DNA from: Sphingomonas sp.
GTDB taxonomy: Bacteria; Pseudomonadota; Alphaproteobacteria; Sphingomonadales; Sphingomonadaceae
Assembly (NCBI RefSeq): GCF_013816785.1
Contig: NZ_JACDDV010000013.1
Coordinates: forward strand, 1 to 41,795
Length of the DNA stretch: 41,795 nucleotides
Reading direction: 5' to 3'
Positions within the stretch are counted from its first letter, which is position 1. Every line of letters begins with the position of its first letter. This document shows, one piece after another, positions 34,956 to 41,795 of this stretch. The position numbers and the translations under genes were made by a program. A model generated the notes under the pieces. The model did not search any database, was not told where the DNA came from, and saw nothing but the letters and a program-made list of their open reading frames with translations.

Positions 34956-35719
34956 CTGGCTGGACCGCGCTGGTGCTGGCCGGATCGCGACCGGGCATAG
35001 ACCAGTTCGCTGCTCAGCATGGAACTGACCTCAAGGCGCTGATTTCTGTCGACGGGATGCCGATGGTGGCGCGGCCGGTGGCGGCCCTGCTGGCGTCGCC
35101 CGAGGTCGGCCGGGTGCGAGTGTTGGCTCAGCAAGTCGAGCGGATAGCGGGGGTGCTGCCGAACAATGAGCGCCTGTCGGTCGAACCGTCGGGCGCGACC
35201 ATCGCGGCGACGATCGAGGCGATGTTGAGCGATCCCACAACTCGCTTTCCATTGCTCGTGACCACTGCCGACCATGCGCTGCTCGATCCCGCGATGATCG
35301 CCGATTTCTGCGGACGGGCGGCGGGTGCCGACCTGGCGATCGGGCTGGTCGAACAGCAGGCGCTCGATGCGCTGTTGCCGCAAATCGAGCGGACCTGGCT
35401 GCGGTTTCGCGGCGGAGCTTATTCGGGCGCCAATTTGTTCGCCTTCGACAGCGCAAGGGCGGCGACGGCCGTGCGCCTGTGGCGCTCGGTCGAACAGGAT
35501 CGCAAGAAAGGCTGGCGGATGATCGCGGCGCTTGGGCCGGTCGCCTTGCTTGGGGCAGCGCTGAGATTGCGCACCCTTGATCAAACGCTGGCCTCGCTCG
35601 GACGGCGCCTCGGTCTGTCAATCCGCAAGGTCGAGCTCGCCAATCCGCTGGCAGCGATCGATGTCGACAAGCCAGCCGACCATGCACTGGTGACCGCCAT
35701 CCTCGAAGGGCGGGCATGA
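34952..35719 (+). CDS. MobA-like NTP transferase
   Basis: A 255-residue protein with the nucleotidyltransferase start WTALVLAGSRPG, a Lys in LKALISVDGMPMVARPVAAL, the metal Asp in VTTADHALLDPAM, and GGAYSGANLFAF, as in CTP/GTP:sugar-phosphate or inositol-phosphate transferases. The glycine loop is shorter than in MobA. With overlaps to the CDP-alcohol transferase before it and the phosphatase after it, it most likely makes the CDP-activated substrate (inference). Cytoplasmic. Confidence 0.85.
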   Translation: MTGWTALVLAGSRPGIDQFAAQHGTDLKALISVDGMPMVARPVAALLASPEVGRVRVLAQQVERIAGVLPNNERLSVEPSGATIAATIEAMLSDPTTRFPLLVTTADHALLDPAMIADFCGRAAGADLAIGLVEQQALDALLPQIERTWLRFRGGAYSGANLFAFDSARAATAVRLWRSVEQDRKKGWRMIAALGPVALLGAALRLRTLDQTLASLGRRLGLSIRKVELANPLAAIDVDKPADHALVTAILEGRA

Positions 35720-36381
35720 CCGACCTTGCCATCTACGACATGGATCGAACGGTCACCAGGCGCGCGACCTATACGCCGTTTCTGCTGCACTGCGCGCTCC
35801 ACCGCGCGCCGTGGCGATTGCTGCTGTTGCCGATCGTGGGGCTGTCGATGCTGGCCTATGTCGCGAAGGCGATTGACCGCGCGCGGTTGAAGGAAATCAA
35901 CCATCGCCTGTTGCTGGGGCATAAACGGCACCCGGCCGAACTGAAGCTACTCATTGACAGTTTTGCCAACGCGACGCTCGCCAACAACGTCCGCCCCGGC
36001 GCGCGCGCCGCGATTGCTCGCGACAGGGCCGAGGGGCGCCGTGTGGTGATGGCCACCGCCAGCTACCGCTTTTACGCCCGCGAAATCGCCGAACAATTGG
36101 GCTTCAACGACTGCATCGGCACCAACTCCATCCTCGGCCTCGACGAGCGGGTTCATGCGAAGATCGACGGCGACAATTGTTATGGTCCGGCCAAGCTAAA
36201 GATGGTCGCGGAATGGCTGGCGGAGAGCGGCCTCGAGCGCGGCCATGTCCGTTTCTATTCCGACCATGCCAGCGATGCACCGGTATTCGAGTGGGCCGAC
36301 GAGCCGGTCGCAGTGAACCCCCATGATAGGCTCAGGAAGCTCGCCGCCGAGCGCGGCTGGCAAGTGGAGGACTGGGGTTGA
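35716..36381 (+). CDS. HAD-IB family phosphatase
   Basis: A 221-residue HAD hydrolase: motif I IYDMDRTVT (nucleophile Asp8 and Asp10), motif II Thr/Ser in VVMATASYRFYAREIAEQLG, Lys in GPAKLKMVAEWL, and motif IV VRFYSDHASDAPVFEWAD. It has a C1-type cap insert with a hydrophobic helix (PWRLLLLPIVGLSMLAYVA) that may contact the membrane, as in lipid-phosphate phosphatases. Together with the two upstream genes (four-base overlaps) it completes a nucleotide activation / transfer / dephosphorylation set. Confidence 0.88.
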   Translation: MTDLAIYDMDRTVTRRATYTPFLLHCALHRAPWRLLLLPIVGLSMLAYVAKAIDRARLKEINHRLLLGHKRHPAELKLLIDSFANATLANNVRPGARAAIARDRAEGRRVVMATASYRFYAREIAEQLGFNDCIGTNSILGLDERVHAKIDGDNCYGPAKLKMVAEWLAESGLERGHVRFYSDHASDAPVFEWADEPVAVNPHDRLRKLAAERGWQVEDWG

Positions 36382-36415
36382 AGCTCGGCCGTCAGGGGAC
36401 GGTCGAACATGCCCC

Positions 36416-37696
36416 CTAGATCGCGTTCAATGCCGCATCGAAGTCGGCGATCAGGTCTTCGGCCTTCTCGACGCCGATCGAAATGCGGACCAGATTGTCG
36501 GTGATCCCCAGCGCGGCCTTGCGTTCGTCGGGGACCGACAAATGGGTCATCGCCGCGGGGGCCGACGCCAGCGTTTCGGTGCCGCCGAGGCTGACCGCCA
36601 GCTGGGCGATCTTCAATGTGTCGAGGAAGGCGAACGCCTCGCGCTCGCCGCCCTTCAGATAGAGCGAGAAAGTCGATCCGGCGCCGAGGCAGTGACGCCG
36701 GTAAATGTCGGCCTGGCGCGATCCGGGATCGAGGAACCCAAGATAGCCGACCTGCTCGACTTTGGGATGATCGCGTAGAAATTCGCAGACCTTCACGGCA
36801 TTCTCGCCGGCGCGGGTCATGCGAAGTTCGAGCGTCTCGAGGCTGCGCAACAGCATCCAGGCAGTGTTGGGATCGACGATCCCGCCCATCGTGTTGCGGA
36901 TCGACCGCACCTGGTTGAGCAGTTTCTTCGAACCGGTGAGGCCGCCGGCGACGAGGTCGCTGTGGCCGCCGGCATATTTGGTCAGGCTGTAGACCGAAAT
37001 ATCGGCGCCCTGGTCGATCGGCTTCGCCCACAGCGGGCCCAAGAAGGTGTTGTCGATCGCAATCGGCGGGAGGGCGTCGGCGTCGAACGCGGCGTCGCGG
37101 GCGGCACGGACCGCCTCGACATCGACCAGGGCATTAGTGGGGTTAGCGGGGCTTTCGAGATAGATTAGCGAAACGCGGCCCATCGTCTTGGCCTTGTCGA
37201 TCGCGGCGTCGATTTCCTCGCGCGCTGCGCCCGCCGGAAAGTCGACGTACTTGACCCCGAACTGGCTCAAAATCTTGGCGATGATCGTCTCGGTCGCGGC
37301 GTAGAGCGGAGCCGAATGGACGATCACATCGCCCGGCCTGACGAATGTCAGGAATAGCGTCGTGATCGCCGTCATGCCGCTTGAAAAGCTGAGCGACGCT
37401 TCGGCATCTTCCCAGATTTTGAGACGATCCTCGAGGATTTCCTGGTTGGGGTTGTTGAAGCGCGAATAAACCAGGCCATCGCCGCTAGCCGAACGGCGCC
37501 CGGTGATGCCTTCGAAGAAGCGCTTTCCGTCGGCGGCGCAATCGAACACGAAGGTCGAGGTGAGGAAGATCGGCGGCTTCAGCGAACCCTCGCTGAGCGC
37601 CGGATCGAAGCCATAGCCCATCATCAGCGTCGAGGCGTCGAGCTTGTGATTGCCGATATGGGTTTCGGCGTCCTTCGGGCGGCGGCTGTCGGTCAC
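36416..37696 (-). CDS. cystathionine gamma-synthase family PLP enzyme
   Basis: A 426-residue Cys/Met-metabolism enzyme with a GTG start and an AAGGAG ribosome site. PLP Lys240 lies in SVYSLTKYAGGHSD, IAIDNTFLGPLWAKP carries the PLP-contacting Asp, VYSRFNNPNQEILEDRL is the neighbouring-subunit phosphate loop, and SFSSGMTAITTLFL lies above the ring. The GGTETLASAPAAMTHLSVP end is typical. Whether it acts as gamma-synthase, gamma-lyase or O-acylhomoserine sulfhydrylase cannot be told from sequence alone. There is no S-adenosylmethionine riboswitch in the 73 bases upstream. Confidence 0.92.
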   Translation of the reverse strand: MTDSRRPKDAETHIGNHKLDASTLMMGYGFDPALSEGSLKPPIFLTSTFVFDCAADGKRFFEGITGRRSASGDGLVYSRFNNPNQEILEDRLKIWEDAEASLSFSSGMTAITTLFLTFVRPGDVIVHSAPLYAATETIIAKILSQFGVKYVDFPAGAAREEIDAAIDKAKTMGRVSLIYLESPANPTNALVDVEAVRAARDAAFDADALPPIAIDNTFLGPLWAKPIDQGADISVYSLTKYAGGHSDLVAGGLTGSKKLLNQVRSIRNTMGGIVDPNTAWMLLRSLETLELRMTRAGENAVKVCEFLRDHPKVEQVGYLGFLDPGSRQADIYRRHCLGAGSTFSLYLKGGEREAFAFLDTLKIAQLAVSLGGTETLASAPAAMTHLSVPDERKAALGITDNLVRISIGVEKAEDLIADFDAALNAI

Positions 37697-37754
37697 GCGT
37701 CGTTCTCCTTGTTGCCGGGCGCCTTAGCTTGGGTGCGATAGCGGCGCTAGTGGC

Positions 37755-37809
37755 GCAAGGCCGATCAGGTCAGCCATCCACGGCCCTGCCCCCGGCAAGG
37801 CCGATCAGG
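37755..37809. repeat. 15-base direct repeat around the pgeF stop
   Basis: GCAAGGCCGATCAGG occurs at 37755-37769 and again at 37795-37809, 40 bases apart. The second copy encodes part of the PgeF C-terminus and the first lies directly past the stop codon. It is probably a local duplication. Confidence 0.5.
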
Positions 37810-38552
37810 CTGATCTGACGTCCATAGCTTGGCTCGCCGCGATGAGTGGCGCGGCGATAGCTGTAGAAGCGGCCTGGGAGCGCATAGGTATCCAGTCCGA
37901 CGGCCTCGATCTGCCGCACCCCGGCCGCTGCCAGGCGCGAGACGACATAGGCTTCGAGGTTGAAATGCGGCCGTTTGCCTGCGCTCTCAGACACAAAGCG
38001 CTCATTGGCGGCGTCCTCGGCCCGAAGGCGCTCCGTGAACGCCCGATCGACCTCGTAGCTGGCGAGGCCGATGCAGGGGCCGACCGCGGCGGCGATGCGG
38101 TCGATGTTCGCGCCAAGCGAGACCATCGCCGCGATCGCCTGATCGGTGACGCCGGCCATCGCGCCGCGCCAGCCCGCGTGGGCAGCGCCGACCACCCCGG
38201 CTTCCACGTCGGCGAGCAGCACCGGCGCGCAGTCGGCGGTGACGATGCCGAGCAGCAGGCCGGGCCGGTCGGTAACCAGCGCATCGGCGCGGGGACGCCG
38301 ACCATGGGGGAGGGCCTCATCGACAATGACCGCGACTGGGGAATGGATTTGATGGGCACTGGCAAGCGGGGCGCCCGGCAGGATCGCGTCGGCGGCGCGG
38401 CGGCGGTTGATCTCGACCGAGGCGGGATCGTCGCCGCTGCCGAGACCGGTATTGAGGCTGGCCATCGCGCCCGTAGAGACCCCGCCGGTCCGGCCAAAGA
38501 AACCGTGGGGAATGGTGTCGAGCGCGGCGGCGCGGACTATATCGAGGCTCAT
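37770..38552 (-). CDS. pgeF: peptidoglycan editing factor PgeF (multicopper-oxidase-like / purine nucleosidase fold)
   Basis: 260 residues from ATG 38552, which overlaps the upstream acetyltransferase stop. Metal and active-site residues are His70 in SAHQIHSPVAV, Cys108 in GIVTADCAPVLLAD and His125 in GAAHAGWRGAMAG, with the family's GPCIGLASYEVD and RFYSYRRATH. In E. coli the protein (YfiH) keeps L-Ser out of the peptidoglycan stem; relatives also show purine-nucleoside activity. It is the last gene of the lgt operon. Confidence 0.93.
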   Translation of the reverse strand: MSLDIVRAAALDTIPHGFFGRTGGVSTGAMASLNTGLGSGDDPASVEINRRRAADAILPGAPLASAHQIHSPVAVIVDEALPHGRRPRADALVTDRPGLLLGIVTADCAPVLLADVEAGVVGAAHAGWRGAMAGVTDQAIAAMVSLGANIDRIAAAVGPCIGLASYEVDRAFTERLRAEDAANERFVSESAGKRPHFNLEAYVVSRLAAAGVRQIEAVGLDTYALPGRFYSYRRATHRGEPSYGRQISLIGLAGGRAVDG

Positions 38553-39058
38553 AAGGCGAGCCGCATGACAATGTCCTCGTCGGCCTGACTGCCGACCATG
38601 AAATGATGCGTGCCCTCGGCCTCGAAGCCAAGCTTTTCGTAGAAGCGGCGGGCGCGGGGATTGTCGGTGAACACCGACAGATAGAGATGGTCGGCGCGCC
38701 GGGCGCGGGCGCAGGCGATCACCCACTCGATCAAGGTGTGGGCGACGCCTCGCCCCTTGACCTCCTCGGTCACGTACAGCTGGCGAAGCTCCGCCGCTTC
38801 GCCGCGCGGCTCGAACGGCAAATGCGGCGGACCGAGCTTGGCGTATCCGACGAGCGCGCCGTCCGCTTCGGCGAGGCGCACGGCAAACGCCGGATCGCCA
38901 AGCTCCTTGGCCCAAGACTCCGGGGTGTGGGCCTTGAGGAAGATGGCTAGGTCGTCCGGATCATAGAGATGCCCGAACGTGTTGGCGAAAGTGCGCGCGC
39001 CAAAGTCGGCCAAGGCATCGGCGTCGGCGAGGGCTGCGGTACGGTAGGCGACGTTCAT
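38549..39058 (-). CDS. GNAT-family N-acetyltransferase
   Basis: A 169-residue protein from ATG 39058. The acetyl-CoA loop is VKGRGVAHTLIEWVI within LRQLYVTEEVKGRGVAHTLI, and the later DHLYLSVFTDNPRARRFYEK and LGFEAEG give the typical C-terminal strand and helix. The acceptor is unknown. It is placed between midA and pgeF in the operon, with four-base overlaps on both sides, so it is translated together with them. Confidence 0.9.
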   Translation of the reverse strand: MNVAYRTAALADADALADFGARTFANTFGHLYDPDDLAIFLKAHTPESWAKELGDPAFAVRLAEADGALVGYAKLGPPHLPFEPRGEAAELRQLYVTEEVKGRGVAHTLIEWVIACARARRADHLYLSVFTDNPRARRFYEKLGFEAEGTHHFMVGSQADEDIVMRLAL

Positions 39059-40035
39059 GGCTCGAGCCCGGCGACCGCGGGCCAGCCTGGCGCGCGCAAT
39101 GCCATTACCTTGAACAGCCGCCCCATCCGGTCCTCGTCGCACAGGCGGCGGCGGGCCTCGGCTACAGCGGCGGTCTGATCCGGATTTCTCGCGGCAAGCG
39201 CGATCGCCCGCGCGCCGATCCCAAGCGTTTCGAGCCATGTCCCCTGACTGACCGGGCGGCTGACGACCGCGCCGCCGCGCGATGCGGCCGCGGCCATGGC
39301 CCTAAAATCGACGTATGCGGTCAGATCCTGCTCGCCTGGCGCCTCGAGGGGCTCGGCGAAGCGGTGATTCTTGACCGCCTGCAAGGTGTCGCCGCGCTCG
39401 CCCGACGCGAAACCGTAGTCGATAATCAGCGCCACCCCACCATGCACGGCTAGCCGGTTGCCGATTGCTTCGGCCGCCAAGCTGCGGGCGGGCGATCGTT
39501 CCTCGATCGGGCCACTGGCGGTGAAGAGGAACCGACATCCGTCGTGCCCGACGCGACGCTCCCCGCCGTCGATCCATTGCTGGACCGGAAGAGCGTCGAA
39601 AAATTCGTTGCCGACTAGCAACAAAGGACGATCCGGAAGAGTGTCGAGCGAGTGATGGAAGATCGCGCTGGGTACGCGCGAAGCCTGGACGTTGCGGAGT
39701 GTTGGGCTGGTTTCGACCAGATGCGCTTCGCCCGCGAACCCGGCCTTGCGCATCACTCGAAGTGCGTCCGCTGCCAGCGTTCCGCGCCCCGGGCCGAGTT
39801 CGGCAAGGATGGCATCGCCCGGCCGCCCCGCGCGTGCCCAGGTTTCGGCGAGCGCGGCGCCGACGATCTCGCCGAACATCTGGCTGATTTCGGGCGCGGT
39901 GACGAAATCGCCCACTGCGCCCAGTGGGTCGCGGGTGGCGTAATAATGGGTGTTGGCCGCGGCCATAAACTCATCGACCCCGATCGGGCCGTCGGCGGCG
40001 ATTCGCGCCTTCAGCTTGTCCGCCAGTCCGCTCAA
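39055..40035 (-). CDS. MidA/NDUFAF7-type SAM-dependent methyltransferase
   Basis: 326 residues from a TTG at 40035 that overlaps the lgt stop (TTGA), giving [20 protein letters not shown]. The family motifs are [22 protein letters not shown], the SAM-binding [32 protein letters not shown] and [16 protein letters not shown]. In mitochondria the homologue dimethylates an arginine of complex I subunit NDUFS2; the bacterial target is probably the same (inference). The frame's extension to 40137 lies inside lgt and is not used. Confidence 0.9.
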   Translation of the reverse strand: MSGLADKLKARIAADGPIGVDEFMAAANTHYYATRDPLGAVGDFVTAPEISQMFGEIVGAALAETWARAGRPGDAILAELGPGRGTLAADALRVMRKAGFAGEAHLVETSPTLRNVQASRVPSAIFHHSLDTLPDRPLLLVGNEFFDALPVQQWIDGGERRVGHDGCRFLFTASGPIEERSPARSLAAEAIGNRLAVHGGVALIIDYGFASGERGDTLQAVKNHRFAEPLEAPGEQDLTAYVDFRAMAAAASRGGAVVSRPVSQGTWLETLGIGARAIALAARNPDQTAAVAEARRRLCDEDRMGRLFKVMALRAPGWPAVAGLEP

Positions 40036-40922
40036 GCCACGCTGGCCGACCCGACGGTCGGCTCGATGCGGACGCGTCGCTTGGCGGCGGTGGCCATCAA
40101 ATAAAGGCCGCCGACGATCATTGGCACGGTAAGCCACTGGCCCATATGGAGGCCGGTCGCTGCGGCGAATTCGCTGAGCTGGGCATCGGGCTCGCGGATA
40201 TATTCCACGCCGAAGCGGAAGATTCCATAGAAGAAGATGAACGCGCCGACGAGCTTGCCCGGCTGATAGCGCGCCGGCGTACGCCAGAACAGGAAGGCGA
40301 GGATGGCGAACAGGACAATGCCTTCAAGTCCGGCCTCGTACAGTTGGCTAGGATGGCGCGGCGGGCCGAGGGTGGCGATCCCTCCGGGATGCTCGACGAA
40401 GCGGATCGCCCAGGGCACGGTGGTGGGGGCACCCCACAATTCCTGGTTCACGAAATTGGCGAGGCGCCCGAACAACAGCCCGAAGGGAACGCACGCCGCG
40501 ACATAATCGTGGATGCGCAGCCACGGCAGCTTTTCCTTGCGCGCAATATAGAGGATGCCGAGCGAGGTGCCGATCACCCCGCCGTGGAAGCTCATCCCGC
40601 CGTCCCACAGTTTCAAAATGTCGAGCGGGTGGGCGAGGTAAAAGGGCAAATTGTAGAACAGGACATAGCCGAGCCGGCCGCCGAAGATGATCCCCAGCGA
40701 GGCATAGAAGACGAGGTCGTCGGCGTGGCGGCGGGCCATTGGCGCGCCTGGCTGCTTGAGCAGCTTCAGCAGATACCAATAGCCGAGGAAGATGCCGGCG
40801 AGATAGGCGATCGAGTACCAACGCAACTGAAAGAAGCCTAGGTCGAGCGCGACCGGCGACAGATGGAGGTCGGGAAAGGCGATCGCCGTTGAGGCCGCGA
40901 TCGTCGAAAATATTGCACTCAT
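40032..40922 (-). CDS. lgt: prolipoprotein diacylglyceryl transferase
   Basis: A 296-residue inner-membrane enzyme with about seven hydrophobic segments. Key motifs are [29 protein letters not shown] with the catalytic-region His, the Lgt signature [15 protein letters not shown], and [14 protein letters not shown]. It adds diacylglycerol from phosphatidylglycerol to the lipobox cysteine of lipoproteins, such as the PqiC-like lipoprotein in this window. It is the first gene of the lgt-midA-GNAT-pgeF operon and divergent from the acyl-CoA synthetase gene across 77 bases. Confidence 0.97.
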   Translation of the reverse strand: MSAIFSTIAASTAIAFPDLHLSPVALDLGFFQLRWYSIAYLAGIFLGYWYLLKLLKQPGAPMARRHADDLVFYASLGIIFGGRLGYVLFYNLPFYLAHPLDILKLWDGGMSFHGGVIGTSLGILYIARKEKLPWLRIHDYVAACVPFGLLFGRLANFVNQELWGAPTTVPWAIRFVEHPGGIATLGPPRHPSQLYEAGLEGIVLFAILAFLFWRTPARYQPGKLVGAFIFFYGIFRFGVEYIREPDAQLSEFAAATGLHMGQWLTVPMIVGGLYLMATAAKRRVRIEPTVGSASVA

Positions 40923-40999
40923 CGTGATGCGCTCATGGGGCTTCCCCTTGCCGTTGCCGCCTCATAGGGTGACGCGAAGCAAAGGCCAAGGAGTGACGA

Positions 41000-41795
41000 A
41001 TGGCGGCGTCCGAGCTCGACCGGAAGTATGACGCGGCGCTCGCCGCGGTCACCGGTCCGGGTGGGCGGATCGTCGTCGAGCAGGACGAGCTGGGGCGCAA
41101 GGTGGTCGCCAATTTCCCGGCCACGCTGCCGGGCTTTTTCAAGGTCTTCTGCGAATTGAACGGCGCGGTCGAGGCGGTCGTGGCGGGGGCCGAGCGGCTC
41201 ACCTTTGCCGACCTTGACGCGATCTCGGACCAGTTGGCCCATACATTGGTCGCGCGCGGCGTTACCAAGGGCGACCGGGTCGGCATCGCCATGCGCAACT
41301 GCCCAGCCTGGATCGTCGGGTATATGGCGGCGCTCAAGGCCGGTGCGATCGTCACGCTGATCAACGGTTGGTGGCAGGTCGGCGAACTGGCCCACGCGCT
41401 GGCGCTCACCCAGCCCACGCTGATCCTGGCCGATCAACTGCGCGCCCAGCGCATCGCGTCGACCAACTTGCCTCTGAACGTCGCCACCATCGCGATCGAA
41501 CAACCGATCGAGCGGGCTTTCGCGGACTGGCTGGGCGAAGGCGAGGGAGCGGAGCTGCCGGACCTCTCACCGGAGGATGACGCGACGATCCTGTTCACCT
41601 CGGGTTCGACCGGCGAGGCCAGGGGGGCGCTGTCGACCCACCGCGCGGTCACGAGCGGCGCCTACGTCTATGCGGCCAGCATCCTGACCCTTCTCCGCAT
41701 TCTACAGTCGGAGGGGCGCCCCCCGGTCAATCCGCCGCGCACTTTGGTCGGCGTGCCCCTGTTCCATGTCACGGGCGAAGTGCCCCTGCTGCTCA
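41000..41795 (+). CDS. acyl-CoA synthetase / AMP-dependent ligase (5' part)
   Basis: Opens with ATG 41000 behind an ideal AAGGAG ribosome site (40988-40993) and is still open at the window edge, giving at least 265 residues. Visible adenylate-forming motifs are LTFADLDAISDQLAHTLVARG, IAMRNCPAWIVGYMAALKAGAIVTLIN and the AMP/phosphate loop ILFTSGSTGEARGALSTHRA (A3). The loop has Ala-Arg-Gly where most members have a Lys-Gly pair. FHVTGEVPLLL begins the next motif. It probably activates a fatty or aromatic acid with CoA; the rest of the gene lies beyond the window. Confidence 0.88.
   Translation, partial: MAASELDRKYDAALAAVTGPGGRIVVEQDELGRKVVANFPATLPGFFKVFCELNGAVEAVVAGAERLTFADLDAISDQLAHTLVARGVTKGDRVGIAMRNCPAWIVGYMAALKAGAIVTLINGWWQVGELAHALALTQPTLILADQLRAQRIASTNLPLNVATIAIEQPIERAFADWLGEGEGAELPDLSPEDDATILFTSGSTGEARGALSTHRAVTSGAYVYAASILTLLRILQSEGRPPVNPPRTLVGVPLFHVTGEVPLLL

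Noticed and set aside
37697-37769. Possible SAM or SAH riboswitch before the cystathionine-gamma-synthase-family gene
   Set aside because: The gap is only 73 bases and shows no conserved pseudoknot-like elements, just a ribosome site.

Overview
The window comes from a GC-rich alphaproteobacterium, most likely a sphingomonad (inference). The grounds are a large TonB-dependent receptor, a DUF2093 gene behind a probable xseA end, an lgt-midA-GNAT-pgeF operon, an Mla-type operon with a STAS-fused permease, and many genes joined by 4-base NTGA start/stop overlaps. Genes are packed on both strands. No gene-free stretch exceeds about 300 bases, and there is no integrase, recognisable transposase, rRNA or CRISPR array.

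Layout. (1) 1-924: the 3' end of a probable xseA, a DUF2093 gene, and an exported protein on the other strand. (2) 1160-12923: the most unusual block. A TonB receptor closed by a strong terminator is followed by genes for a TPR-sulfotransferase, a TPR-aspartyl/asparaginyl hydroxylase and a TPR-2OG oxygenase, joined by 4-base overlaps. Next come two small exported paralogues, a P-loop sulfotransferase-like protein, a PiuC-type PKHD hydroxylase and a second TPR-aspartyl/asparaginyl hydroxylase. It looks like a protein- or peptide-modification locus (hydroxylation plus sulfation) tied to outer-membrane uptake. (3) 12920-18164: clpB with a heat-shock-like promoter, an M15-type peptidase, a PHA-granule family protein, a ferredoxin-NADP reductase and tRNA-Pro(CGG). 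(4) 18170-20398: a class II aldolase/adducin protein coupled to maiA, then a 444-base composite unit in which a DUF559 nuclease gene sits between two inverted 50-base hairpin repeats, next to a truncated thioesterase. (5) 20396-24749: divergent peptidase genes (S9 oligopeptidase, aminopeptidase P), a 41-residue basic protein and tRNA-Thr(GGT). (6) 24820-30307: a small conserved protein, a frameshifted DUF6196 gene, threonine aldolase, an EamA transporter and pepN. (7) 30304-36381: an Mla/MCE lipid-transport operon divergent from a CDP-alcohol transferase / nucleotidyltransferase / HAD phosphatase operon. (8) 36416-41795: a cystathionine-gamma-synthase-family enzyme, the pgeF/GNAT/midA/lgt operon, and the start of an acyl-CoA synthetase gene running off the window.

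Working together: block 2 encodes four probable iron/2-oxoglutarate oxygenases and two sulfotransferase-like proteins, all without signal peptides, beside three exported proteins, so any shared substrate would be modified before export. Block 7 pairs head-group-type lipid synthesis with lipid trafficking. Block 8 links lipoprotein maturation (Lgt) with cell-wall precursor quality control (PgeF). Functions come from motifs read by eye; no database search was run.
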